Positions 42,058 to 50,453 of a stretch of 64,000 nucleotides of DNA are shown here, one piece after another. The DNA is from Flavobacteriales bacterium (GTDB taxonomy: Bacteria > Bacteroidota > Bacteroidia > Flavobacteriales_F > PHOS-HE28). A program made the position numbers and the translations under genes. Under the pieces are notes generated by a model, which worked only from the letters and a program-made list of their open reading frames with translations, was not told where the DNA came from and did not search any database. Position 1 is the first letter of the stretch. Every line of letters begins with the position of its first letter. Location: contig JADJCS010000002.1 in the NCBI GenBank assembly GCA_016703105.1, forward strand, positions 248,001 to 312,000, written 5' to 3'.

Positions 42058-43029
42058 TCAGGAACGTACCGCCGCCGTTGTAATGGTTAGGGCGCATCGA
42101 AAGTGCCCCTTCGGACAAGCCGCGTACCCATGCAACCCGCATGGCCGGCAATCCAGCTTTTCCAATGTTTCCACGATGCGGCCGTTAGGATGCAATGGCC
42201 CGAAGCCGAAGGCTGGCACGGTGCTGCAGAAGATCACCGTCACCGGTGCGTTCATGGCGCTAGCGATGTGCAGGGGGGCGCTGTCGTTCACGTAGTTCAT
42301 TGCAGCGCCTTGCATCAGCGCAGCGGTGCCCAGGAGGGACAGCTTGCCCGCGAGCACGGTTCCGCGACCTGCCTCTTTCGCGATACGCTCGCACAAGGCG
42401 ACATCGCCCGGCGCACCGATCAGCAGCACTTGTCGGTCCTGAGGGAAGGTCTTGATCAACTGGATCCATTTCTCTGCACGCCATTGCTTGGTGAACCAGG
42501 CCGAGGCCGGAGCAATGCACACGTAGCCGCCGGTCACATATGCCTTCACCTCCTCGCGGGCTTTAGAGGTGGGGTAGAGCTTGGGCAACGGCCGTGCTCC
42601 ATCCGTCAGGTGCATGATCAGTGCGTTGAGGCGATCCACTTCATGGCGGCCATCGCCGATCACATGCTTCACCCGGTGATCGAAGAGGAAGCTCAGCGGG
42701 TTCTTGTCGTAGCCGATCTTCTCGTTGCCGCGGGCCAGCCCTGTCATCAAGCCCGTGCTGAAGAAGCGCTGGGCATTGATGATGTGGTCGTATTCGGTCT
42801 TGCGCAAAGCTCCGATGAGCTTGAACAAAGCGCGGGTCTTGCCTTGCCGTTTATCCCAAACGTGCAGTTCATGCAGGAAAGGATGGCCCTCAAAAAGCCC
42901 CTCGTTGCCTTTTCGTACCACAAGGTCGATCGCCGCATCGGGGAAGAAGGCGTGCAGCTTCTCCAGGATCGCCGTCACCAGCACGGCATCGCCCAGAAAG
43001 GCGGTCTGGATGACGAGGAACCGCTTCAT
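42058..43029 (-). CDS. Glycosyltransferase family 9 (heptosyltransferase-like)
   Basis: 323 residues from ATG 43029, overlapping the upstream stop by one base (TGATG). GT-B fold of GT9: 'FLVIQTAFLGDAVLVTAILEKLHAFFPDAAIDLVV', 'YDHIINAQRFFSTGLMTGLA', 'YVCIAPASAWFTKQWRAEKWIQLIKTFP', 'VLLIGAPGDVALCERI', and 'MNYVNDSAPLHIASAMNAPVTVIFCSTVPAFGFGP'. These enzymes transfer ADP-heptose to the inner core of lipopolysaccharide or act on related glycans. Third gene of dapD-CBS protein-GT9. Confidence 0.92.
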   Translation of the reverse strand: MKRFLVIQTAFLGDAVLVTAILEKLHAFFPDAAIDLVVRKGNEGLFEGHPFLHELHVWDKRQGKTRALFKLIGALRKTEYDHIINAQRFFSTGLMTGLARGNEKIGYDKNPLSFLFDHRVKHVIGDGRHEVDRLNALIMHLTDGARPLPKLYPTSKAREEVKAYVTGGYVCIAPASAWFTKQWRAEKWIQLIKTFPQDRQVLLIGAPGDVALCERIAKEAGRGTVLAGKLSLLGTAALMQGAAMNYVNDSAPLHIASAMNAPVTVIFCSTVPAFGFGPLHPNGRIVETLEKLDCRPCGLHGYAACPKGHFRCALTITTAAVRS

Positions 43030-44306
43030 CACTCGGTCAAGGTGAGCAGGACCTTGTCGATCCGGTTGCCGTCCATGTCCATGACCTCGCCCATGAAGTG
43101 TTCGTCCTGGATGGTGTCGCCCGCCACGGGCAGCCGTTCCAGCTTGCTAAGGAAATACCCGCCGATGGTGGCGTAGGCGGCGGTGTTCTCTTCGATCAAG
43201 GTCCGCCCGATATGTTGGTTCAGATCGCCGATCAACACCTGGCCGCCGACGAGCCAGGAGCCATCATCGCGTTTCACGATCTCCGGAGCACCGTCCTCGT
43301 CCTCGTCGGGCAGATCACCCATGATGGCCTCGGTCCAGATCGTGCAGGGTGACCATGCCCTTCAGTTGCCCGTGCTCGTCGATCACCAACGCCGCGTACT
43401 GCTTGTTCTTTTGAACCGGCCCAGGATGGTGAAGGCGGGCGCGCTTTGCGGCACGTAGATCGGCGGGCGCACCACATCGCCCAATTTGAAACCGGGCTTG
43501 TTCATCTCATCCAGCAGATCGCGGATGGAGAGGGTGCCCATCACATCATCGATGTTCCCGCGGCATACCGGGAACTTGCTGTGGTAGCTCGCCTTCACCT
43601 GGGCGATGATCGCGTCCAACGGTTGCGTGCTATCGATCCATTCCAGATCGTTGCGGTGGGTCATCAGCGTTTTGGCCACATGATCGCTGAAGCGGAAGAG
43701 GTTCTGGTGGGCCTCGCTCTCCTGCTTGTCCAGCACACCTTCCAAATTGGCGGTGCGGATGATGGCGCGCAATTCCTCCTCGCTCAATTTCGCTTCGGTG
43801 CTTTCCTTGATGGGAAGGATCTTCACGATCAGCGCGGTGGAAACGGAAAGCAGCTTCACCAGCGGGAAGGTGATGTTGGTGAAGATCTTGATGATGGGAG
43901 CGGTGAACAGCGCGATCCGTTCAGGGTCGTTCATGGCGATGCTCTTCGGGACCAGTTCGCCCACCACAATGGTGAAGTAGGTGATGCCGCCGATCACGAT
44001 CACGAGAGCGATATCCTTGGTGTAGGGCGCCAATGCGGGCCAACGCCCGAGCGCCGCGACCATGTCGTCGGTGAGCGTGGCCCCACCGTATGCCCCGGCG
44101 ATGATCCCGATGAGCGTGATGCCCACCTGCACGGAGCTGAGGAAATTCTCCGGGTTCGCGAGCAGCTTCAGGATGGTCTTCGCGCGTGTGCTGCCCTGGT
44201 CCGCGAGCGCCTGTATGCGGCTCTCTTTCACCGAAACGAGCGCGATCTCGCTGAGCGAGAAGAACCCGTTGAGCAAGGTGAGCAGACCGATGATGAGGAT
44301 CTCCAT
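43029..44306 (-). CDS. CNNM/CorC-type hemolysin-family membrane protein (DUF21-CBS-CorC), with two opposing indels
   Basis: About 425 codons: DUF21 transmembrane part ('SLSEIALVSVKESRIQAL', 'YFTIVVGELVPKSIAM'), CBS pair, and a CorC_HlyC domain ('DGSWLVGGQVLIGDLNQHIG'). The frame is lost after 'PAFTILGRFK' because a T run (43409-43412, plus strand) is one base short, and regained after an extra C at 43335-43336. Between them the other frame encodes the expected 'NKQYAALVIDEHGQLKGM'-type sequence. Both lesions are within about 75 nt and cancel, so the ancestral frame is intact on both sides. Probably assembly errors. A candidate magnesium/cobalt efflux or metal-homeostasis protein. Only 3 nt after dapD. 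Confidence 0.85.
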
Positions 44307-44309
44307 GCG

Positions 44310-45116
44310 CTAGACGGCCACGCTGTGTTCGCGCAGGGCGTCGTTCAGGGAGGTCTTGCGGTCGGTACTGTCCTTGCGCTGCCCGATGATCAAAGCGCAG
44401 GGCACGCCGAACTCGCCGGCCGCGAACTTCTTCGTGGTCGTACCTGGTATCACCACGGAACGTGGTGGAACGAACCCCTTCATTTCCCGTGGCTCCGGGC
44501 CGGTGACGTCGATGATGCGTGTGCTCGCCGTGAGCACCACGTTCGCGCCCAGAACGGCCTCGCGGCCCACGCGCACGCCTTCCACCACAATGGCGCGGGA
44601 ACCGATGAAGGCACCGTCCTCGATGATCACCGGCGCGGCCTGCACCGGCTCCAGCACGCCGCCGATGCCCACGCCGCCGCTGAGGTGGACGTGCTTGCCG
44701 ATCTGCGCGCAACTCCCCACCGTGGCCCAGGTGTCCACCATGGTGCCTTCATCCACATAAGCGCCGATGTTCACGTAGCTGGGCATGAGGATGGTGCCAG
44801 GGGCGAGGTAGGCCCCGTACCGGGCTACCGCATGGGGCACCACCCGCACGCCGAGCTTCGCATAGCCGCGCTTCAATTCCATTTTGTCGTGGAATTCCAG
44901 CGGCCCGGCTTCCAGGGTGCGCATGCCACGCGTGGGGAAATAGAGGATCACGGCTTTCTTCACCCAGTCGTTCACCCGCCATTCGCCATTTTCCGGATCG
45001 GCCACGCGCAATTCGCCTTTGTCGAGCAGGTCGATCACATGTTCGATCGCCTCCACCGTGCGCCGCTCCTTCAGCAGCGCCCGGTCGTCCCATGCCTTTT
45101 CGATCTCGTCGCGCAT
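44310..45116 (-). CDS. dapD: 2,3,4,5-tetrahydropyridine-2,6-dicarboxylate N-succinyltransferase
   Basis: 268 residues from ATG 45116, the family's usual length. Left-handed beta-helix hexapeptide repeats ('LMPSYVNIGAYVDEGTMVDTWATVGSCAQIGKHVHLSGGVGIGGVLEP'), with the preceding 'VVPHAVARYGAYLAPGTI'. It converts tetrahydrodipicolinate and succinyl-CoA to N-succinyl-2-amino-6-oxopimelate in the succinylase branch of lysine/DAP biosynthesis. Divergent from ruvX. A CATCTTTG box ends 5 nt before the start. Confidence 0.95.
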   Translation of the reverse strand: MRDEIEKAWDDRALLKERRTVEAIEHVIDLLDKGELRVADPENGEWRVNDWVKKAVILYFPTRGMRTLEAGPLEFHDKMELKRGYAKLGVRVVPHAVARYGAYLAPGTILMPSYVNIGAYVDEGTMVDTWATVGSCAQIGKHVHLSGGVGIGGVLEPVQAAPVIIEDGAFIGSRAIVVEGVRVGREAVLGANVVLTASTRIIDVTGPEPREMKGFVPPRSVVIPGTTTKKFAAGEFGVPCALIIGQRKDSTDRKTSLNDALREHSVAV

Positions 45117-45121
45117 CGTGA

Positions 45122-45129
45122 CAAAGATG
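45122..45129 (-). promoter_or_regulatory. -7 box CATCTTTG abutting dapD start
   Basis: Minus-strand CATCTTTG plus TCACG (5 nt) precedes ATG 45116. One mismatch to TAnnTTTG (C for T at the first position). Confidence 0.4.
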
Positions 45130-45189
45130 GGGACAGCGGCCGGTGCCGGGCCCAACCCACCGATCGCCACCGGGCGGACCGCAATGCCC

Positions 45190-45197
45190 GACCTTCG
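45190..45197 (+). promoter_or_regulatory. Candidate -7 box GACCTTCG abutting ruvX start
   Basis: GACCTTCG plus CACCC (5 nt) before ATG 45203. Weak TTCG variant. Confidence 0.28.
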
Positions 45198-45202
45198 CAC
45201 CC

Positions 45203-45631
45203 ATGCCCCGGGTCCTAGCCATCGATCATGGTGCAAAACGCACCGGCCTGGCCGTTACCGACCCCGGACGGATCATCGCCAGCGCGCTCGACACGGTGGA
45301 AACGGCCGGGTTGATGGACTACCTGCACCGCTATCTGGCCAAAGAGGCGGTGGATGGTTTCGTAGTGGGCCTCCCGACACATTTGGATGGTCGCCCCACG
45401 GATGCCACCGCAGGAGCGCTGGTCTTGGTGGATCGCTTGAAGAGGACTTTTCCAGCGCAGTGGGTGGAGACGGTGGACGAGCGCTTCACCAGCACCATGG
45501 CCCAGCAAACGTTGATGGCCAGCGGGAAAGGGCGCATGGCGCGCCGGGACAAAGGCCAGTTGGACCGCATCAGTGCGACGATCATCCTGCAGGGGTGGAT
45601 GGAGCGCAGGGGCAATAGGCAAGGGCAATAG
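45203..45631 (+). CDS. ruvX: Holliday junction resolvase-like protein RuvX (YqgF)
   Basis: 142 residues from ATG 45203: RNase H-like fold with 'VLAIDHGAKRTGLAVTDPGRIIASALDTV', 'FVVGLPTHLDGRPTDATAGALVLVDRL', 'VETVDERFTSTMAQQTLMASG', and 'DKGQLDRISATIILQGWMERR'. Essential in many bacteria for late 16S rRNA 5' processing. The last codons NRQGQ before TAG are encoded by an inverted-repeat element. It is followed by def and a TPR lipoprotein. Confidence 0.92.
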   Translation: MPRVLAIDHGAKRTGLAVTDPGRIIASALDTVETAGLMDYLHRYLAKEAVDGFVVGLPTHLDGRPTDATAGALVLVDRLKRTFPAQWVETVDERFTSTMAQQTLMASGKGRMARRDKGQLDRISATIILQGWMERRGNRQGQ

Positions 45632-45712
45632 GCAGTTGGCAGCAGGCAGCGCGCAGTACGCCCCTTGCTCCTGCCCCTGCCAAGTACTCCTGCAAGCTGC
45701 CAAATGGCAGCG
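45606..45712. repeat. REP-like inverted-repeat element between ruvX and def
   Basis: The left side GCAGGGGCAATAGGCAAGG, GGCAATAGGCAGTTGGCAGC reads into the ruvX stop; the right side CCCCTTGCTCCTGCCCCTGCC is the reverse complement of GGCAGGGGCAGGAGCAAGGG. A GCTGCC/GGCAGC hairpin lies to the right. It shares its motif with the element at 40388. The def promoter lies just beyond. Confidence 0.55.
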
Positions 45713-45717
45713 CCCTC

Positions 45718-45725
45718 TACATTTG
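45718..45725 (+). promoter_or_regulatory. Canonical -7 box TACATTTG of def
   Basis: TACATTTGCCGCCCC, 36 nt upstream of ATG 45762, adjacent to the repeat element. Confidence 0.55.
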
Positions 45726-45761
45726 CCGCCCCGGCGCCGCGCAAAGCCCGGCAGCGAGCTC

Positions 45762-46337
45762 ATGATCCTTCCCATCCGGGCCTATGGCGATCCCGTCCTG
45801 AAGAAAGTGGCCAAAGACATCGAGCCGGACCATCTCGGCCTGAAGCAGTTGATCGCGGACATGTTCGAGACGATGTATGCCGCCAACGGGGTGGGACTTG
45901 CCGCGCCGCAAGTAGGGCAGAGCATCCGCCTCTTCATCGTGGACGCTTCGCCTTTCGCGGAGGATGAGGAAGGCAAGCCGACCGATGACGCGCACTTGAA
46001 GGACTTCAAGCGGGTGTTCATCAACCCTTACATCGTGGAGGAGGAAGGGGACGAATGGGCGTTCGAGGAAGGCTGCCTCAGCATCCCCAATATCCGCGAG
46101 GATGTCACGCGGCCGCCGCGCATCGTGCTCCAGTACCAGGACGAGAAATTCAAGGAACACGAGGAGGAGTTCGATGGTTTCGCCGCACGAGTGATCCAGC
46201 ACGAGCACGACCACCTGGACGGCATCCTCTTCACCGACCATTTAACGCCTTTGCGACGCACCCTGCTGAAGGGGAAACTGCGCGACATCAGCATGGGCAA
46301 GACCGAAGCGAAGTACAAAATGCGGTTCCCCAAATGA
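45762..46337 (+). CDS. def: Peptide deformylase
   Basis: 191 residues from ATG 45762. All three signatures are intact: GVGLAAPQVG, EGCLSIP and QHEHDHLDG, so the Fe/Zn site Cys-His-His is complete. It removes formyl from nascent peptide N-termini. The insert 'SPFAEDEEGKPTDDAHLKDF' is a Bacteroidota-type loop. Its stop overlaps the following ATG (ATGA). Confidence 0.96.
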   Translation: MILPIRAYGDPVLKKVAKDIEPDHLGLKQLIADMFETMYAANGVGLAAPQVGQSIRLFIVDASPFAEDEEGKPTDDAHLKDFKRVFINPYIVEEEGDEWAFEEGCLSIPNIREDVTRPPRIVLQYQDEKFKEHEEEFDGFAARVIQHEHDHLDGILFTDHLTPLRRTLLKGKLRDISMGKTEAKYKMRFPK

Positions 46338-46909
46338 CCCACAGGACCATGATGAGACAATTCGTAGTACCGATGGCGCTCGCCGCGCTGGTGGCGTGCG
46401 GTGGTGCCAAGGAGGACGCCCCGAAAAAGGACGATGGTGTGATGCCCGCTGCCGAAATGGTCGGTCGGATCCGTGCGATGGAGGACACGTTGTTCGCCGA
46501 TAGCCTCTTCAACAGGCGCGGCGCCCAGACGTTGTTGGATGTTTACAAAGCCTTCGCAAAGGCCCACCCGCTGGATACCATGGCTCCGGAATATCTCTTC
46601 CGCGCAGCGGGCATGGCCAAAGGTTTGGGCCAACCGCAGGAATCGATCCAATACTACGATCGTATCATCAAGGACTACGGACATTGGCGCCGCCTTGCGG
46701 ATACGTATTACCTCCGCGCCTTCACCATTGACAGTGATCTTGGAGAGAAGGGCCGTGCCAAGACCGCCTATGAGGAAGTGATCGCCAAATTCCCGGACCA
46801 CCGTTTCGCAAAGGACGCACGGGCCATGATCGACAATCTCCAGTACACGGACGAGGAGTTGATCGAACGGTTCAAGAAGATGAACGCGGAGGCCGAAGCG
46901 AAGAAGTGA
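46334..46909 (+). CDS. Tetratricopeptide-repeat lipoprotein
   Basis: 191 residues from ATG 46334 (overlapping def stop) or ATG 46349/46352 (a tighter signal peptide). Lipobox LVAC ('MALAALVACGG'). TPR-like pairs: 'QTLLDVYKAFAKAHPLDTMAPEYLFRAAGMAKGLGQPQESIQYYDRIIKDYGHWRRLADTYYLRAFTIDSDLGEKGRAKTAYEEVIAKFPDHRFAKDARAMI'. Similar TPR lipoproteins help outer-membrane assembly, but the function here is unknown. Ends 1 nt before the convergent dihydroorotase-like gene. Confidence 0.85.
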   Translation: MTHRTMMRQFVVPMALAALVACGGAKEDAPKKDDGVMPAAEMVGRIRAMEDTLFADSLFNRRGAQTLLDVYKAFAKAHPLDTMAPEYLFRAAGMAKGLGQPQESIQYYDRIIKDYGHWRRLADTYYLRAFTIDSDLGEKGRAKTAYEEVIAKFPDHRFAKDARAMIDNLQYTDEELIERFKKMNAEAEAKK

Positions 46910-46910
46910 G

Positions 46911-48203
46911 CTAGGCCATCTGTTCCTGCAAGGCAGCAGAGAGCATTCGTTGGCCGTTCCGGAGGATACCCAGCGGCCGACCTGTAAGTGGCTGCCCAAT
47001 GAAGGGCGAGTTCTTCGAACGGCTCACCAGGTCGTCCTGCGTGCAGAGCCATTGTACCTCCGGATCGAACAGGGTGATCTCTACCGGGCTGCCCTCGATG
47101 ATATGCGGTACCGGTAGTCCCAGCACTTTGCGCGGGCCATGGCTTAAGCGTTCCACCAAGCGACGCAGGCTCAGTCGGCCCTTCAGCGCGGTGTTCGCCA
47201 CCGCGAAGCTGGTCTCCAGCCCGATCGCACCGAACGCGGCCTGTGCGAACTCCACGCGCTTGTGTTCCACGTCCTCGGGCCGATGATCGCTCACGATGCT
47301 GTCGATGGTCCCGTCCTTCACGCCTTCGCGCAAGGCTTCGATATGCTCGGGATCACGCAGTGGCGGAAGCACTTTGTACAACGTATCGAACCCGCGCAGG
47401 CAGCCGTCATCCAGCAACAGGTGGTGCGCCGCGACCGCGGCTGTGATCGAGAGCCCATCCTGCTTGGCCTTGCGCACCAGCGCCACACCTTCCGCGGTGC
47501 TCACTGTGGTGATGTGCATGCGCGATCCGGTATAAGCGAGCAAGGCGATGTCGCGCGCCAGTTGCACCTCCTCGGCCAAAGCCGGAATGCCTCGAAAGCC
47601 AAGCCTTGCGCTCATCGGGCTCTCATGCATCTGTCCGCCCTGCGCCAGGTCAGCGTCCTGCGGGAACACCATCACCACGCCTTTGAAGGGCAGCACATAC
47701 TGCAAGGCGAGCATCAGCAGGCGTGCGTTCCGCAGGGCGTGCTGATCATCGCTGAAAGCCACGGCACCGGCCTGCTTCAGGTCGAAGAGTTCGGCCAGTT
47801 GCTGGCCCTGCAGTCCCTTGGTCAGGGCGCCGATGGGCAGCACCCTTACGGCATGTCCAGCGCCTTTTCGAAGCAGGTGCTCTATCCCCGCACGCGCATC
47901 GATCACCGGCTGGGTGGATGGCAGTACGGCCACGGCGGTGAACCCTCCGGCCGCAGCGGCATCCAAGCCGTTCAAAAGCCCTTGTTTGTATTCTTCGCCC
48001 GGGTCGCGGAAGTGCGCTTGCAGATCCACCCAGCCCGGGGAAGCATGCAGCCCCGGGACCTTGATCTCCTTTGCGGTGCCTTTCGGGATGCGTTGGCCGA
48101 CGCGGGCGATCTTCCCATCCTGCACCAGCAGGTCCACCTCGGTGCCATGTGCCGGCCCCCCGGGGTCCACCACCTGGATCTGGCGTAGCAGGGTCGCGCT
48201 CAT
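46911..48203 (-). CDS. Dihydroorotase-like protein (Bacteroidota type with degenerate metal site)
   Basis: 430 residues from ATG 48203, overlapping the BatA-type gene's stop (ATGA). Amidohydrolase TIM barrel with 'HASPGWVDLQAHFRDPGEEYKQGLLNGLDAAAAGGFTAVAVLPSTQPVID'. Normal dihydroorotases have DxHxHxR here; this has DLQAHFR. The lysine/His ligand positions are also changed: 'VVMVFPQDADL' replaces the His of 'H.ED', and 'MHITTVST' replaces 'HI.HVS'. 'VSDHRPEDVEHK' keeps the Asp. This matches my recollection of a non-catalytic Bacteroidota type. It may bind aspartate transcarbamoylase rather than hydrolyse dihydroorotate. Confidence 0.88.
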   Translation of the reverse strand: MSATLLRQIQVVDPGGPAHGTEVDLLVQDGKIARVGQRIPKGTAKEIKVPGLHASPGWVDLQAHFRDPGEEYKQGLLNGLDAAAAGGFTAVAVLPSTQPVIDARAGIEHLLRKGAGHAVRVLPIGALTKGLQGQQLAELFDLKQAGAVAFSDDQHALRNARLLMLALQYVLPFKGVVMVFPQDADLAQGGQMHESPMSARLGFRGIPALAEEVQLARDIALLAYTGSRMHITTVSTAEGVALVRKAKQDGLSITAAVAAHHLLLDDGCLRGFDTLYKVLPPLRDPEHIEALREGVKDGTIDSIVSDHRPEDVEHKRVEFAQAAFGAIGLETSFAVANTALKGRLSLRRLVERLSHGPRKVLGLPVPHIIEGSPVEITLFDPEVQWLCTQDDLVSRSKNSPFIGQPLTGRPLGILRNGQRMLSAALQEQMA

Positions 48204-50239
48204 CGCTTCGTCCGGATCAGGACCACCTCGGCCGCCAGGAAGAGCAGCGCCACCAGGATGAACCAAGGCCAGAGCTTCCGTCCGCGGTCCAGATCGTCCA
48301 AACTTAGCGAAACACCGCCGGGTGCCATGTCAGCTACCCTATAGGCTGAAAGGCCAGCTTGCTCCAGTCGTTCGCGCAGTTCCTGGGGTGGGATCAGGTC
48401 GCGGCTCGACTCTTTTCGATCATGCACCAAGGCCAACATCGCGAGGGTATCCCGGCCGCTGGTGATGGCATAGGGACCTGCTGGCAGATCCTCGCCCTCC
48501 AGCATCAACCCCAGACCAGTTGCTGACCGGCGTGTTTCGGCCAGCAGATCGGTCCCCTCCGGACCGAGCAATCGGAAACCTTGCTCGCCGGGCGCCTCCA
48601 AACCGTTCAGCGGCACAAGTCCCTCCGATCCGATGACGTGGTAGAGACCGCCCGAGTTCCTGCTCGACTCGGCCATACGCAACAAGCTCGTTACGAAGAG
48701 CGCATGACGGATGAAAAGGCCACCTGCGGGATCGAGCGGCGCTGCTCCGACGAACACCTGTCCTTGTTGAAGCCCATGGCGCGTCAGGAATGGTGCGCCG
48801 TCCTGCAAACGCAGCAAGACCTCCGAACCGGCACGCGGTGACCAGCGATACCGCTGTTGAACGGTGGGTAGATCCACGTTCCGGGGAAGTTCGCTGAACA
48901 CCTCACGATAGAAGGGAAGTTCCAGGTCGATCCGGGCGACTTTGGTGGTCGCTGTATCCTTGCTGCCGTACTGGCCGGCATTGAGTTGGCCGAGCAGTTC
49001 GTTGTAGGCTTCCAGGCCGCCTTCGTGCGGCGGGAACACCGCCAATGCCCCGCCTCCTTCCACCAAGGTGTTGAGTTGTTGGGCGAGCCCGCTCGGGATC
49101 TCGGTGGTGCCGTTCAGCACTACCAGATCGGCCTCTTCCAATTGCTTCGGGTCGACGGAGCGGAGATCGCGTTGTTCGGTGACGTAGCCGCTGTCGCTGC
49201 GGAACACGGCGCTCAATGCGCGATCGCCTTCCGGCAAAGCACCGCCGATGATGAGCACCCTCAGCGTGCCGGTCACGCGGTAAGCGATGGTGAGCGCGTC
49301 ATCGAACACGATGGGCGCATCGCTGATCGACACTTCGCCCCAATGCGGCCCGGCCGGTAGCTGCGTGAAGCGCAGCGCAGTATCCACCGAAGCACCCCCG
49401 CCAGCACCGAAACTGCCCTGAGCGCGTTGCGAACCATTGATCGTAAGCCGGAACGGGACGTTCTGGAGGTCTTCCGTCCCATGGTTCGTTATCCGCACAT
49501 GCAGGACCTCCGCTGCACCAGGCCGGCGCACAGGGTTGTCGAACCACGCGGAATCCACGCTGAGGTCGGCCGCGTCCGTGGGCTGGAGCGGAACTATCAG
49601 CACAGGCTCCAGGGTATCGTTCAACCAGTTCTCCACATCGGTGGTATAGCGCTGCAGGTCGGTGAACAGAACCAGCCGCCGGCCCTGCGCGTCACTGCGC
49701 ACAAGCGCTTCCCGCTGACGTTTCATCACATGCGACAGGGGGCGGGAGAAAGGGCCGGTCTCCGCTTGGGCCGCTATCTCATTGGCTTCCTCCTTGCCTA
49801 GGAGCAATTGCTGGCGGCCTTCGAACCTTCCCGTGAGCACTTGGAAGCGATCGGTGGGCGTGTGGCTGCCGATCAGGTCCTGCGCACCTTTCCTCGCCTG
49901 GTCCATGAGGCGTCCGCCGCTGTTCTGCCCATCCATGCTGTAGCTGTCGTCAATGAACACGGAAACGGCCTGCTTCCCCGCCACGGCCGTGCGCCCATCC
50001 TGCTTCAAGACCGGTTGCGCGAAGGCGATCACCAGTGCCGTAAGGGCGGCCAAGCGGCAAAGCAGTACGGCCCAATGCCGCACCTTTTTCACGCTGCGCG
50101 TCTGCCGGGTCACTTCCTGGAGCAACCGCACATCAGGGAAGTCGAGGCGCTTGAACCGGCGTAGCTGGAACAAGTGGATCAGAACAGGGATGGCCAGCGC
50201 GAGAAGCGCCCACAGGAAGGTGGGGGAGAGAAAGGTCAT
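48200..50239 (-). CDS. BatA-type membrane protein with VWA-like region
   Basis: 679 residues. N-terminal aerotolerance-regulator (BatA) segment 'MTFLSPTFLWALLALAIPVLIHLFQLRRFKRLDFPDVRLLQ' with two membrane helices, a VWA-like region starting 'AVSVFIDDSYSMDG' (DxSxS of the MIDAS is DDSYS), a long beta-rich periplasmic part, and a C-terminal transmembrane helix ending RTKR. Such proteins are common in Bacteroidota and their role is unclear. Coupled by 4-nt overlap to the dihydroorotase-like gene. CATCTTTGCG box at 50284-50291 is 44 nt upstream. Confidence 0.85.
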   Translation of the reverse strand: MTFLSPTFLWALLALAIPVLIHLFQLRRFKRLDFPDVRLLQEVTRQTRSVKKVRHWAVLLCRLAALTALVIAFAQPVLKQDGRTAVAGKQAVSVFIDDSYSMDGQNSGGRLMDQARKGAQDLIGSHTPTDRFQVLTGRFEGRQQLLLGKEEANEIAAQAETGPFSRPLSHVMKRQREALVRSDAQGRRLVLFTDLQRYTTDVENWLNDTLEPVLIVPLQPTDAADLSVDSAWFDNPVRRPGAAEVLHVRITNHGTEDLQNVPFRLTINGSQRAQGSFGAGGGASVDTALRFTQLPAGPHWGEVSISDAPIVFDDALTIAYRVTGTLRVLIIGGALPEGDRALSAVFRSDSGYVTEQRDLRSVDPKQLEEADLVVLNGTTEIPSGLAQQLNTLVEGGGALAVFPPHEGGLEAYNELLGQLNAGQYGSKDTATTKVARIDLELPFYREVFSELPRNVDLPTVQQRYRWSPRAGSEVLLRLQDGAPFLTRHGLQQGQVFVGAAPLDPAGGLFIRHALFVTSLLRMAESSRNSGGLYHVIGSEGLVPLNGLEAPGEQGFRLLGPEGTDLLAETRRSATGLGLMLEGEDLPAGPYAITSGRDTLAMLALVHDRKESSRDLIPPQELRERLEQAGLSAYRVADMAPGGVSLSLDDLDRGRKLWPWFILVALLFLAAEVVLIRTKR

Positions 50240-50283
50240 CCGGTCGATCCGCTGAGTTCAGGGCCCTGGACTCCGGGCGGGCG

Positions 50284-50291
50284 CAAAGATG
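50284..50291 (-). promoter_or_regulatory. Candidate -7 box CATCTTTG of the BatA-type gene
   Basis: Minus-strand CATCTTTGCGCCC, 44 nt upstream of the start. The same CATCTTTG octamer is found before dapD and the small exported protein gene. Confidence 0.4.
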
Positions 50292-50453
50292 CGGCGAAGC
50301 GATGGGCCTTCGATGGTCCACCTCCCCCTGGTTTCCAATGATCCAACATCCCGAAGCAGCGCCATTGGTCCATGAGGATGTGCCTTTTGGCGACAGTTCC
50401 TGGTAACTCATCGACAAGGTGCTGCGTAACAGCCGCGCAAAGACGCTCTGGAT

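Noticed and set aside
40345..45218. Very long reading frames (500-590 codons) on the strand opposite cca, the CBS protein/dapD region and the FG-GAP genes
   Set aside because: They lie exactly antisense to clearly coding genes in a GC-rich genome, contain biased low-complexity His/Arg/Val-rich sequence and have no recognisable domains.
46055..46333. N-terminal extension of the TPR lipoprotein overlapping def
   Set aside because: It is a shadow of def in another frame; the lipoprotein signal begins at 46334-46352.
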